Below the pieces are notes generated by a model. It did no database searches and had not been told where the DNA came from. It worked only from the letters and a program-made list of their open reading frames with translations. From Streptomyces finlayi (GTDB lineage: Bacteria; Actinomycetota; Actinomycetes; Streptomycetales; Streptomycetaceae), in contig NZ_CP045702.1 in NCBI RefSeq assembly GCF_014216315.1, positions 2,666,001-2,730,000 on the forward strand: a stretch of 64,000 bases of DNA, given 5' to 3'. Position 1 is the stretch's first letter; every line of letters begins with the position of its first letter. Positions 25,086-33,330 of the stretch are shown one piece after another. Both the position numbers and the translations under genes were made by a program.

Positions 25086-25125
25086 GGTGTGTCCTCTCTC
25101 CTCGTTCCTGAAGGGGCCGTCGGGT

Positions 25126-26064
25126 TCAGATGCGTACGCGGGTGAGGCGGTTGATCAGGAAGAAGCCCAGGCCGTAGAGGCCCGCGGCGATGAGGACGGC
25201 GATCCGGCCCGGCGTGGCGGTCGTCATGTCGTCGAGTGCTCCGGCGCGCATGCCGTTGATGATCAGCAGGAAGCCCATACCGAGGACTGGCACCGCGACG
25301 GCCGTCACCTTCACCTGGGACAGCAGGGTGGTGACCTCGCGCCGGGTCTCCTTACGTTCCTCCAGCGTCCCCGTGAGGTTGCGCAGCGACGAGACGATCG
25401 TGCCGCCCGCCCGGTTGGAGAGGATGAGGGTGGAGACCAGCACGGTCAGTTCGCGGGAGGGCAGCCGCTCGACGAGTTCGTTGAGCGCGTCGTCGAGGGA
25501 GTGGCCCACGGACAGCCGGTCGGCGACGCGGCGCAGCTCCTCCTTCGCCGGGTCGTCCAGCTCCTCGACGGCCATGGCGATCGCCGTACGCAGAGCCAGA
25601 CCGGCCTGGGTGGCGTTGGCCAGGACGCGGGTGAGTTCCGGCAGCTGGTTGATGAACGCCTCGGTGCGCTTGGCCCGCTGGTAGTTGAGGAAGGCGTTGC
25701 CGCCCCAGAGCCCGATGAGGGCCGCGAGCAGGCCGAAGAACGGAGCGAAGATCGAGCCGACGACGAAGTAGAGGCCCAGCAGTGCGGCCACGACGTAGAC
25801 GGCGTACTCGCCGGGTGTGAGGTCCAGGCCCGTCGCCGAGATCTTGCGCTCGATCTTCTTGCCGAGGCCGGTCCTGCGCAGCCGGCGGTCGATCCCGCGG
25901 AACCGCCGGTTGCGCCCGCCGATCGTGATCTGCCCCGTCTGGGACATGCGGTCGAACAGGATCTGCCGCTGTGCCTTGCCCGAGGAGTAGGTGTGCACGC
26001 CGAGGACGGCGAACAGGCCGGCGAGCAGCGTGACGCCGATCGTCAGGAGCGGGAGATTATCCAT
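25126..26064 (-). CDS. tadB: TadB-like inner membrane protein (type II secretion F domain)
   Basis: 312 aa, start ATG 26064. It has an N-terminal helix, a T2SSF domain (FINQLPELTRVLANATQAGL followed by ALRTAIAMAVEEL; LTVLVSTLILSNRAGGTIVS), and C-terminal helices. It is a polytopic platform partner of TadC and TadA. Gene order TadA-TadB-TadC is canonical. Confidence 0.9.
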   Translation of the reverse strand: MDNLPLLTIGVTLLAGLFAVLGVHTYSSGKAQRQILFDRMSQTGQITIGGRNRRFRGIDRRLRRTGLGKKIERKISATGLDLTPGEYAVYVVAALLGLYFVVGSIFAPFFGLLAALIGLWGGNAFLNYQRAKRTEAFINQLPELTRVLANATQAGLALRTAIAMAVEELDDPAKEELRRVADRLSVGHSLDDALNELVERLPSRELTVLVSTLILSNRAGGTIVSSLRNLTGTLEERKETRREVTTLLSQVKVTAVAVPVLGMGFLLIINGMRAGALDDMTTATPGRIAVLIAAGLYGLGFFLINRLTRVRI

Positions 26065-26134
26065 GGCGGGCGGGGACCTTCTCGGTGGCGGCGGGCAGGG
26101 CGGCGGGCAGGGAACAGCGAGCGGTGTTCAGGTC

Positions 26135-27475
26135 TCAGGCGGCGGATCTGCGCATGATCAGCTGGTCCTCCGACTGGGCGACGCCGAAGGCGGCGGGGAT
26201 CGCCTCGCTCGTCATGTAGAGGCGTTCGGCGACCCGGCGGGGCAGCGGGTAGTACTCGAAGTTGCCGTGGACGCGTCCGTCGGCGGCGACCGGAAGGGAC
26301 TTGAAGCGGCAGACGGAGACGATGCGGTAGTCCTCGCGGCCGTGCGAGTCGACGACGGCGATCTCGGTGATGCGCCGGGAGCCGTCGGCGTGACGGGTGA
26401 GCTGCACGATCACGTCGACGGCGCTGTTGATCTGGTCGTGGATCGCCACGAACGGGATCTCCACCTCGGACATCGAGCTCAGCGTCTGCAGACGCATGAG
26501 GGCGTCCTCGGCGTTGTTCGCGTGGACGGTGGCGAGCGAGCCGTCGTGGCCGGTGGACATGGCCTGGAGCATGTCGAGGGTCTCGCCGCCACGGACCTCA
26601 CCGACGATGATGCGGTCGGGCCGCATGCGCAGGGAGTTGCGGACCAGGTCACGAATGGTGATCTGGCCCTTGCCCTCGACGTTCGACGGGCGGCTCTCCA
26701 GCGTGATCACGTGGGACTGCTGGAGCTGGAGTTCGGCGGAGTCCTCGATGGTGACGATGCGCTCGCCGTTCGGGATCAGCCCGGACAGGGCGTTGAGCAG
26801 CGTCGTCTTCCCGGTGCCGGTGGCTCCGGAGACGATCACGTTGAACTTGGCGCGGACGAGTCCCGCCAGCAGCATCAGCATGTGTTCGTCGAGCGAGCCG
26901 AGGCCGATCATCTCCTGGAGCGTGAAGGCCCGGGGGAAGCGTCGGATGGTGAGGATGGGGCCCGTGAGGGAGAGCGGCGGGATGATCACGTTGACGCGTT
27001 CGCCGGACGGCAGGCGGGCGTCGACCATCGGGTTGGCCTCGTCCACACGTCGGTTGACCGTGGAGACGATGCGCTCGATGGTCTGCATCAGCTGTTCGTT
27101 GGACGAGAAGCGCATGGGCAGGAGTTCGAGGCGACCGCCTCGCTCCACGTACACCTGGTCGGGTCCGTTGACCATGATCTCGCTGATGGACGCGTCTTCG
27201 AGGAGCGGTTCGAGGATACCGAGTCCGAGGGCCTCGTCGACGACCCGGCGGATGAGCTGCGAGCGCTCCATGGAGGAGAGGACGGGGCCCTCGCGGCTGA
27301 TGATGTGGCCCAGTACGCGCTCCAGGCGCGCCCTGCGCTCGGCCGCCGCGAGGGCGGACATCTCGGCGAGGTCGATCTCCTCCAGGAGCTTGGCACGGTA
27401 GACCCCGACGAGACGGCTCTCTTCGCTGAGCCCGTTCGTCGGCTCAGGGCTCGTGATGCGCGCCCTCAGGCTCAT
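26135..27475 (-). CDS. tadA: TadA/CpaF secretion ATPase
   Basis: 446 aa. The N-terminal domain holds ISEIMVNGPDQVYVERGGRL; the ATPase core has Walker A GATGTGKTT (217-225, K223), an Asp box (IVTIEDSAELQLQQSHVITL), Walker B (RPDRIIVGEVRGGETLDML) and a His box (ATVHANNAEDALMRL). It is a hexameric motor on the cytoplasmic side that drives pilus assembly and retraction. All catalytic motifs are intact. Confidence 0.96.
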   Translation of the reverse strand: MSLRARITSPEPTNGLSEESRLVGVYRAKLLEEIDLAEMSALAAAERRARLERVLGHIISREGPVLSSMERSQLIRRVVDEALGLGILEPLLEDASISEIMVNGPDQVYVERGGRLELLPMRFSSNEQLMQTIERIVSTVNRRVDEANPMVDARLPSGERVNVIIPPLSLTGPILTIRRFPRAFTLQEMIGLGSLDEHMLMLLAGLVRAKFNVIVSGATGTGKTTLLNALSGLIPNGERIVTIEDSAELQLQQSHVITLESRPSNVEGKGQITIRDLVRNSLRMRPDRIIVGEVRGGETLDMLQAMSTGHDGSLATVHANNAEDALMRLQTLSSMSEVEIPFVAIHDQINSAVDVIVQLTRHADGSRRITEIAVVDSHGREDYRIVSVCRFKSLPVAADGRVHGNFEYYPLPRRVAERLYMTSEAIPAAFGVAQSEDQLIMRRSAA

Positions 27476-27512
27476 GTCCTCAACTCCTCGTGGTGGTGCG
27501 GTGGTACGGAGA

Positions 27513-27908
27513 TCAGCCGCGCGGCATGGTGGCGTGTTTGGTGACGTCCCCGAAGTCGAACATCGGGATCACGGCCGGGATGTCGATCCGCACTGTCACG
27601 GTCACCTCGTCGAAGCCGGGCCGTACGGTGACGTCGGCGTCGTCGGCCAGCCAGCCGCTCATGGAGGCGTACGCCGCCGACCGCCCGTCCATGGAGGCGC
27701 GGTCGTACGACTCGACGCGGGCGCCCGATCGTGCGGCCGTGCCGGCCTGCTGGGCCGCGTACACCGCGATGCCGAGCTGGACCACGGCCATGGCGACGAC
27801 CAGGAGCAGCGTGAGCACGCCTACGTACTCGATGGCGGCCTGGCCCTTCTGCGCACCCTCGCGGGCCCTGTGCACTCGCGGGCCGAGGTGCGTTGCTCGG
27901 GTCACCAT
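27513..27908 (-). CDS. TadE-like minor pseudopilin
   Basis: 131 aa from ATG 27908; the start overlaps the preceding gene by 7 bp (ATGGTGA). It has the class III-type motif GAQKG|QAAIEYVG before a hydrophobic helix (LTLLLVVAMAVVQLGIAVYA) and AAQQAGTAARSGAR, the TadE domain signature. Probably a minor pilin or assembly initiator. Confidence 0.9.
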   Translation of the reverse strand: MVTRATHLGPRVHRAREGAQKGQAAIEYVGVLTLLLVVAMAVVQLGIAVYAAQQAGTAARSGARVESYDRASMDGRSAAYASMSGWLADDADVTVRPGFDEVTVTVRIDIPAVIPMFDFGDVTKHATMPRG

Positions 27909-28345
27909 CCCCAGCTCCTCTCCAGGTTGGCCGATGCCTCGCCGGACAGCGTCATCGGCAGGTTGAAGGCCCCGGGGAAGAACAGCGGCACCTCCACTTT
28001 CACCTCTGCCGTCATCAGGTCACCCTCGGGACGGCAGACGAAGGTCGCGTCCCAGGCGCCCGGCAGGTCTTCCCGGCCGGCCTGTTCGCAGGCCGCCTGC
28101 GCGCCGCCCCTGGCTGTCGTGGCCGCCGTGACCGCCTTGTCCGCCGCGTTGCCCGCGAGCATGAAGGTGTAGCCGACCATGGCGGCCTGCCAGAGCAGGG
28201 CGAGCGTGATCAGGATCAGTGGGAGTGTGCCGGTGAACTCGATGGCTGCCTGACCGCGGTCGTCACTGAGCCGGGTGCGCCCGGCGGACGCCTCGTCCTC
28301 AATCGCCGGTCGGGCTTGATGTGGCTGAGCCGGATGTGGTCCCAC
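27902..28345 (-). CDS. TadE-like minor pseudopilin with a repeat-derived leader
   Basis: 147 aa from GTG 28345 with GAGGGGGAT upstream. The motif SDDRG|QAAIEFTG precedes a hydrophobic helix, then MVGYTFMLAGNAADKAVTAA with the TadE signature. The first 25 residues (PHQARPAIEDEASAGR) are coded by half of a dispersed Streptomyces palindrome (28290-28326), so the leader arose from repeat DNA. Two Cys in the mature part could pair. Confidence 0.88.
   Translation of the reverse strand: MGPHPAQPHQARPAIEDEASAGRTRLSDDRGQAAIEFTGTLPLILITLALLWQAAMVGYTFMLAGNAADKAVTAATTARGGAQAACEQAGREDLPGAWDATFVCRPEGDLMTAEVKVEVPLFFPGAFNLPMTLSGEASANLERSWGW
28290..28326. repeat. Half copy of the dispersed CAATCGCCGG palindrome, inside the TadE-like leader
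   Basis: GTCCTCAATCGCCGGTCGGG matches one arm of the palindromic repeat family present at 43030-43240 and 45443-45589. Here it is inside a reading frame. Confidence 0.65.
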
Positions 28346-28396
28346 CGATCCCCCTCGGTCGTATCGGTCGTATCGCTTCGGTCGTCACGTCGAGCA

Positions 28397-29644
28397 TCAC
28401 TTCGAGCGCCCCCGCCTGCCGCCGATCGAGCCGCGGTCGCCCTTGAACTTGCCCTGCTTGTCCGCCCCCGCCGCCTGCTTCACCAGGCCCAGGTCACCCG
28501 CCAGGCCCCACAGGGCCTGCTTCACCGTGGACTTGGCCTCCAGGTCCTGCATGCGGCCCGCGTCGACCACCGCCTGGAGTTCCTTGAAGTTGGCGGGGAT
28601 CACGATCCGGGCGACCTTGGTCGCGGTGATCCGTTCGATCAGCGGTGGCTGGATCTCCGTGTTGCGGGTGTGGCGGTTGACGACCGTGATCGTCTCCTCC
28701 GCCTTGCGGATCTGCAGCCGGTCCCAGAGGCGCACCATGCGCTTGGCGGCGCGGACCGTCACCACGTCCGGCGTCGTCACCAGGAGCGTGCGGTCCGCCA
28801 TCTCGATCGCGGCCGCGTTGGCCGTGTTCATGTGCGTACCGCAGTCGATGATCACGATCTCGAAGCGGTGGCGCAGGGCGCTGACGGTCTGGCGTACGAC
28901 CCGGTCGCTGACCTCCTCGGCCCGCTCCCCCTCGCCCGGCGCGAGCAGCAGACCGATGCCGCTGTCGTGGTTGTAGAGGGCGTCCTGGAGGACGCGCGGC
29001 GAGATGTCCTGGATGGTCGACAGGTCGACGATCGACCTGCGGAACTGCACATCGAGGTACGAGGCGACGTCCCCGGACTGGAGGTCCAGGTCGACGAGAG
29101 CGACCGTGTGCCCCGACGCCTTCGCGGCCAGCGCCAGCTGGACGGCGGTGACGGTCGCGCCGACTCCGCCCTTCGCGCCGCTGACCGTGACGACGGTGCC
29201 GCTCGGGCCGGTGAAGACGTCCGCGCCCGCGCCCAGGTGGCGCCGTACCCCGACGGACCAGCCCGCCGCGGCCTGAACGCGCTGGGCCAGTTCCTCGTAC
29301 GAGAGGGGGAGGCCGACCAGGCCGCGGGCGCCGGAGTCCATGGCCGCCGAGTAGAGGCCGGGGCCCACGTCGGCGGTGACCAGCACGACCCCGACCGCCG
29401 GAAAGCGCAGGGCCACCTCCCGGATCAGTTCCAGGGCCGGAACCGGACCGATCCGCTCGTGCACGAGCACGACCTCGGGCAGCTCGTCCAGGGACTCGGC
29501 GGCGAGCCGGGCCAGGGTGTCGAGCAGCGTGGTCGAGTCGCCCAGTGGCCCGGCCGGCTCCGCGTCGGGAAGCTGGCTGAGCAGTGTGGTGATGGATCGG
29601 GCGGCGTCGGCATCGCCGACAGCCGGGAGGATTCTTGTGCTCAT
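28397..29644 (-). CDS. CpaE/TadZ-like MinD-family localisation protein
   Basis: 415 aa from ATG 29644, 7 bp after the SAF-domain gene. Residues 1-135 look like an atypical receiver domain (VVLVTADVGPGLYSAAMDSG). Then comes a MinD/ParA ATPase domain with deviant Walker A KGGVGAT (158-164; the usual second Lys is Ala), VALVDLDLQSGDVASYLDV, and VIIDCGTHMNTANAAAIEMA. The C-terminal tail is basic (KFKGDRGSIGGRRGRSK). Such proteins place the Tad machine in the cell. Confidence 0.9.
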   Translation of the reverse strand: MSTRILPAVGDADAARSITTLLSQLPDAEPAGPLGDSTTLLDTLARLAAESLDELPEVVLVHERIGPVPALELIREVALRFPAVGVVLVTADVGPGLYSAAMDSGARGLVGLPLSYEELAQRVQAAAGWSVGVRRHLGAGADVFTGPSGTVVTVSGAKGGVGATVTAVQLALAAKASGHTVALVDLDLQSGDVASYLDVQFRRSIVDLSTIQDISPRVLQDALYNHDSGIGLLLAPGEGERAEEVSDRVVRQTVSALRHRFEIVIIDCGTHMNTANAAAIEMADRTLLVTTPDVVTVRAAKRMVRLWDRLQIRKAEETITVVNRHTRNTEIQPPLIERITATKVARIVIPANFKELQAVVDAGRMQDLEAKSTVKQALWGLAGDLGLVKQAAGADKQGKFKGDRGSIGGRRGRSK

Positions 29645-29651
29645 CCGGCCC

Positions 29652-30365
29652 TCACTTGTTCTTGTCTTCGTCGAGGCTGTAGCTGCCCTCACCCGGACGG
29701 AGTGTGGTCGGACTGTTCTCCGGCAGCAGAGCCAGCCGTACGTGCTCGGCGAAGGACTCGGCGTAGGCGACGCGCTGGGCGTCGGTGGTGTTGAGGGCGA
29801 AGGTGATCGGCACGGCCTCGGTCGGACCGGCGCCGCGGTCGTTGCGCTTCGGGTCGAGGGGGGTCAGTTCGCCCACGTCGAGCACCCTGGCGTTGGCCAC
29901 GATGACGCGTGAGGTGGACTTCTCGCCCTCGTCCTCCCCGGCGAAGGTCGCGAAGATGTTGACGAGGTTGCCGGGGTTGATCTTGCCCGCGACTCCGGTC
30001 GCGGCGTCGATCATGATGGCGATCTCCTGCTCACCGCTCCGCAGGACGGGACGTTTGACGATCATGTCGTCCTGGAGCAGGGAGCCCCCGTGCAGTTCGG
30101 TGACGGCGATCTTGCCGTTGACGACCGCGAGGTCGGTGACCGCGTTGTCGGACAGCCACCGTTTGGGCATCTCTATCTTCTCGAACTGGCCGGGGTTCAG
30201 GGACGTGTAGGGCGCGATGTTCGACTTGACCTGGTACGCGGTCACTTCCGGTCCGACCTTCGAATTCACATCGCCGATCACCGAGAGCACACCGGCGAAG
30301 GCGCCGAAGGCGCAGAGGACCGAGAGGAGCAGAAGGATGACGCCGCGGCGTTGCCGTGAATTCAT
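29652..30365 (-). CDS. CpaB/RcpC-like SAF-domain pilus assembly protein
   Basis: 237 aa from ATG 30365. An N-terminal membrane anchor (RRGVILLLLSVLCAFGAFAG) is followed by a SAF domain (IAPYTSLNPGQFEKIEMPKR, VTELHGGSLLQDDMIVKRPV) and an RcpC/CpaB-type region (QEIAIMIDAATGVAGKINPG followed by NLVNIFATF). In diderms CpaB works at the cell envelope outside the inner membrane; here it would act at the outer face of the membrane. Confidence 0.9.
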   Translation of the reverse strand: MNSRQRRGVILLLLSVLCAFGAFAGVLSVIGDVNSKVGPEVTAYQVKSNIAPYTSLNPGQFEKIEMPKRWLSDNAVTDLAVVNGKIAVTELHGGSLLQDDMIVKRPVLRSGEQEIAIMIDAATGVAGKINPGNLVNIFATFAGEDEGEKSTSRVIVANARVLDVGELTPLDPKRNDRGAGPTEAVPITFALNTTDAQRVAYAESFAEHVRLALLPENSPTTLRPGEGSYSLDEDKNK

Positions 30366-30486
30366 GAGCGGAGCAACCTCGTTGGGAGACGTGGGCCGAT
30401 GGTCGACGGGGAGGGGCGGGGGCGTTTCGTTCGGAATTGCCGCACAGGAACCCGTGCCGGGCCACTGAGGAGTACGGCAGCCGGAC

Positions 30487-31368
30487 TCATGACCCGTGGC
30501 GCATGGGAGTTCCTTGGTTGAGGACACCGGAACCATTGGTTTGGTTCTGCTGGGCCCTCAGCGGGGCCGAGCACAACCCGCAGCGGTCGCCGATGAGTTC
30601 ATTGCCGCACCAGCTGCAGATCTCCCTGCGTACGGAGGCGACCAACTGGTAGACGACCGAGATGTCGGGCAGGAAGGCGGCGAATTCGATCATCTTCGAT
30701 GTGCCCCACCAGCCCGGTGAATCCGAGGGGAGCGGGGTCTCGTGCACGGCCTGTACCTTCCAGGCGGGCGCGATCGTCTCCTTCACCCACTCCGACTGCA
30801 GCTGCCCCTTCGCGACCAGCAGATGGGTCCCGAACTCGGGCCCGGCCAGCTCCTCCGCCGAGCCGATCTTGATCAGCTGGGGAGTGGGGTTGGCCAGCAC
30901 TCCGAACTGTGATCCCGGCACCCACGACTTGGCGTGTGCCTTGAGGCTCACGGGCACCCGGTCGAGCTTGGTGACCGTGCTCAGGAGCGCACCGGCGTGG
31001 ATGTAGTGGGAGAGCAGCCTGGCCGACGAGGCGACGACCCCGGCGCTGAAGTCGCAGATGGACAACTGCCGGAGCTGGCGCACCAGCACGGCGACGCCCA
31101 GCGGTGGGAGGTCCACCTTGAGCAGCGCGATGCGGTCGCTCTCCAGCATCGACCGGATCATGTGCAGCCGTCGCTCGTGGACCTTCGCGATGTTGGCCGG
31201 GTAGACGGCGATGACGTAACCGTGCTGCTCCAGAAGCAGGTTCATATCGTTCAGCGCCAGTTCCAGCGGCTGCGCGTCCGGAGCGTGCAGGAGCGCCGCG
31301 GTGGGCGTCTGCTGGTCCGTGGGCGGAAGCACCAGGTCAGCACTGGTCACTGCTATTGCGGTCGGCAC
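30487..31368 (-). CDS. Conserved Tad-locus protein with C-terminal zinc ribbon, unknown function
   Basis: 293 aa from GTG 31368 with GGGGA upstream. It is the first gene of the Tad operon. The N-terminal part is alpha/beta (LELALNDMNLLLEQHGYVIA, ERRLHMIRSMLESDRIALLK followed by VDLPPLGVAVL); the tail has C-x2-C...C-x2-C (CSWCGNELIGDRCGLC), a zinc ribbon. No signal or membrane helix. The first position and the ribbon suggest a regulatory or adaptor role; this is inference. Confidence 0.78.
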   Translation of the reverse strand: MPTAIAVTSADLVLPPTDQQTPTAALLHAPDAQPLELALNDMNLLLEQHGYVIAVYPANIAKVHERRLHMIRSMLESDRIALLKVDLPPLGVAVLVRQLRQLSICDFSAGVVASSARLLSHYIHAGALLSTVTKLDRVPVSLKAHAKSWVPGSQFGVLANPTPQLIKIGSAEELAGPEFGTHLLVAKGQLQSEWVKETIAPAWKVQAVHETPLPSDSPGWWGTSKMIEFAAFLPDISVVYQLVASVRREICSWCGNELIGDRCGLCSAPLRAQQNQTNGSGVLNQGTPMRHGS

Positions 31369-31745
31369 GCTTTTCCCCGTTCGGCTCCGGCCGCCGCGTA
31401 CCGCCGGCCGCAATCGCTCTCTGCTCCGTGCTCCTGCCTCAGCACTTTAACGACGTACGCGGAGGCAGAGAACACCTTTCAGTGCCCAGTAACGCAGGAC
31501 ACTGCCCGTACGCACAGGGTGTTCAACCCCAAATCGGCCCAACTGGCTGGTAGTTAAATTCCGTACCAGACGGCCCGTCAATCGTGCTGCTCCAGGAGAA
31601 TGCCTGATCCCTTTCGGGTTTACGGGCCCAGAGGCCGGGGTTGGGCCCGGATTGGGGTCCCAGGACCCACGCTCGCACACCCTTCACTTCCGTAATCTCC
31701 GGATCCGGCCGGCCGTCGCAGCCGGAGGCGAAGGGGGCTCCTGGA
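31369..31745. promoter_or_regulatory. 377-bp divergent promoter region between the Tad operon and the 520-aa prepilin-like gene
   Basis: No gene is seen. The right half contains GGGCCC at 31624-31629 and 31643-31648 and the near match GGGTCC at 31656-31661, like the arrays upstream of the toxin and Flp genes. The middle (31528-31550) shares GGCCCAACTGGC with the reverse strand of the Flp array. Promoters for both directions must lie here but no clear -35/-10 pair could be fixed by eye. Confidence 0.5.
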
Positions 31746-33308
31746 ATGGATCAGATCGGGCGAATACCGTCGGTCAGCAGACGCGGGAGCGGCAGGAGCT
31801 GGTACGGCCTGCCGCTCGACGACCGGGGTGCCACCGCCACGGAGTACGTCGGCATGGTCGTGGTCGTCACCTCGATCGTCGGCGCGCTGACGGCCACGGG
31901 CCTCGGCGGGCGCATCGCGGAACGCTTCAGGTGCGCCGTCTCCCTCGGCGAGTGCGGTGGCGGCGGGAACGAGGCGGCCCCCAGGACGGACGCGGACTAC
32001 GAACCGCCGCTCTGTCAGCTCTCCTCGATCTCCGACAAGGCCGGCGCCAAGGCGAAGGTCCTGTTCATCGAGTGGGGTGAGGAGTACGGGTTCCAGCAGC
32101 AGACGTTCCAGTCGAAGACCGACATGAACGGCGACGGCAAGGTCGACGGCGACGACCAGCAGGTCACCATGACGTTCACCGACGCCGCTTCGATCGCCGC
32201 CAAGAAGGACTTCAAACCGGGTCTCAAGGTCGGTTCGTTCGGCTCGGACAAGGTGGAGCTGGGCGCGGGCATCAAGGTCACCAACGGTGACACCTGGGTG
32301 TTCAGGAGCGAGGAGGAGGCCAAGTCCTTCCGTGACGACATCGAGAAGCTCAAGACGTACGAGCTCGCCAACCGGCACGCCAACGCGGAGGGCGCCGGCC
32401 TCGGCAACAGCATCCTGTACATGTTCGGCAAGGGCCCCATGGCCGAGGAGGAGAAGCTCCGCAAGAGCATCGACGAGAAGCTCGGCAACCGGCACATCAG
32501 TTACGGCAAGGTCGGCATCGACGCCAGTGCGTCCGCCGGTATCAAGATCGGGGCCGGCGACGACAAGAAGCTGAGCGCGGCCCTCGGCGGCAACTTCAAG
32601 TTCTCGCCCGAAGTGACGTGGACGGACAACGACTTCAAGGGCACCAAGGCGTACACGTACTCCGCGGCGATCGAGTACGGCACCAAGGTGGGGTACGAGG
32701 CCGGGCCGGTCAGCGGCGACGCCTCGGCGTCGACGACCCGGACCGGGTCCATCACGGTCACGCACGACAAGAAGACCGGCGAGCTGCTGCGGATCGACAT
32801 GACCCGCACGGTGGAGAAGGGCACCACCAAGGACGGCGCCAAGGTGGGCGGCGACAACGGGAAGTCCGGCGACGACAAGCGGGGCGGCAGCGGTGGGATC
32901 AAGGGCGGCGGCGAGGACACGGGGATCGAGGTCGTCACCAATTCCGTCGTGCTCAAGCCCGGGCCCGAAGGGGACGCCGACCGGAAGACCGCGCAGGAGT
33001 GGCTGGACGGCAACGGCCAGTACGGCCAGCCCTTCAGCTACATGTTCGACGCCCACGCGCCGACGCAGCGGCCCGGGGACGACGACAGGTTCGGTCAGCT
33101 GCTCTTCGACTCCGGACTGTCCAGCAGGACGACGTACACCGGCGAGACCAACGCGGCGGAGTACGGCTTCGAACTGAACCTGGGGCTGAGCCTCGGCTTC
33201 TCGGTGTCCACCGAGAAGAAGGAGGAAACGCTGAACGACGCGGAGTTCCTCGGGGCGCCCAACGGTGGCAGCCGAAGCTATGTCCCGTACAGCTACTGTG
33301 CGAACTGA
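31746..33308 (+). CDS. Large protein with prepilin-like N-terminal module, unknown function
   Basis: 520 aa from ATG 31746 with GAAGGGGG upstream. DDRG|ATATEYVG (25-36; E at +5, Y at +6) is followed by a hydrophobic helix (37-55), a basic turn and C63-x6-C70, the same module as in the nuclease toxin at 8379. The mature part holds an EF-hand/dockerin-like loop (DMNGDGKVDGDD, 126-137), a charged helical stretch (EEEAKSFRDDIEKLKTYELA), and a long beta-rich C-terminal half with a Gly/Lys/Asp linker. No known domain. It may be a surface protein or cargo handled by the Tad system encoded across the divergent promoter. Confidence 0.82.
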   Translation: MDQIGRIPSVSRRGSGRSWYGLPLDDRGATATEYVGMVVVVTSIVGALTATGLGGRIAERFRCAVSLGECGGGGNEAAPRTDADYEPPLCQLSSISDKAGAKAKVLFIEWGEEYGFQQQTFQSKTDMNGDGKVDGDDQQVTMTFTDAASIAAKKDFKPGLKVGSFGSDKVELGAGIKVTNGDTWVFRSEEEAKSFRDDIEKLKTYELANRHANAEGAGLGNSILYMFGKGPMAEEEKLRKSIDEKLGNRHISYGKVGIDASASAGIKIGAGDDKKLSAALGGNFKFSPEVTWTDNDFKGTKAYTYSAAIEYGTKVGYEAGPVSGDASASTTRTGSITVTHDKKTGELLRIDMTRTVEKGTTKDGAKVGGDNGKSGDDKRGGSGGIKGGGEDTGIEVVTNSVVLKPGPEGDADRKTAQEWLDGNGQYGQPFSYMFDAHAPTQRPGDDDRFGQLLFDSGLSSRTTYTGETNAAEYGFELNLGLSLGFSVSTEKKEETLNDAEFLGAPNGGSRSYVPYSYCAN

Positions 33309-33330
33309 TCACGGCCGACAGGAGCCAGCC

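Noticed and set aside
24847..27544. Long plus-strand frames opposite tadC, tadB and tadA
   Set aside because: Their composition is dominated by Arg, Gly, Asp and Val with no recognisable domain, while the minus-strand frames are textbook Tad proteins.
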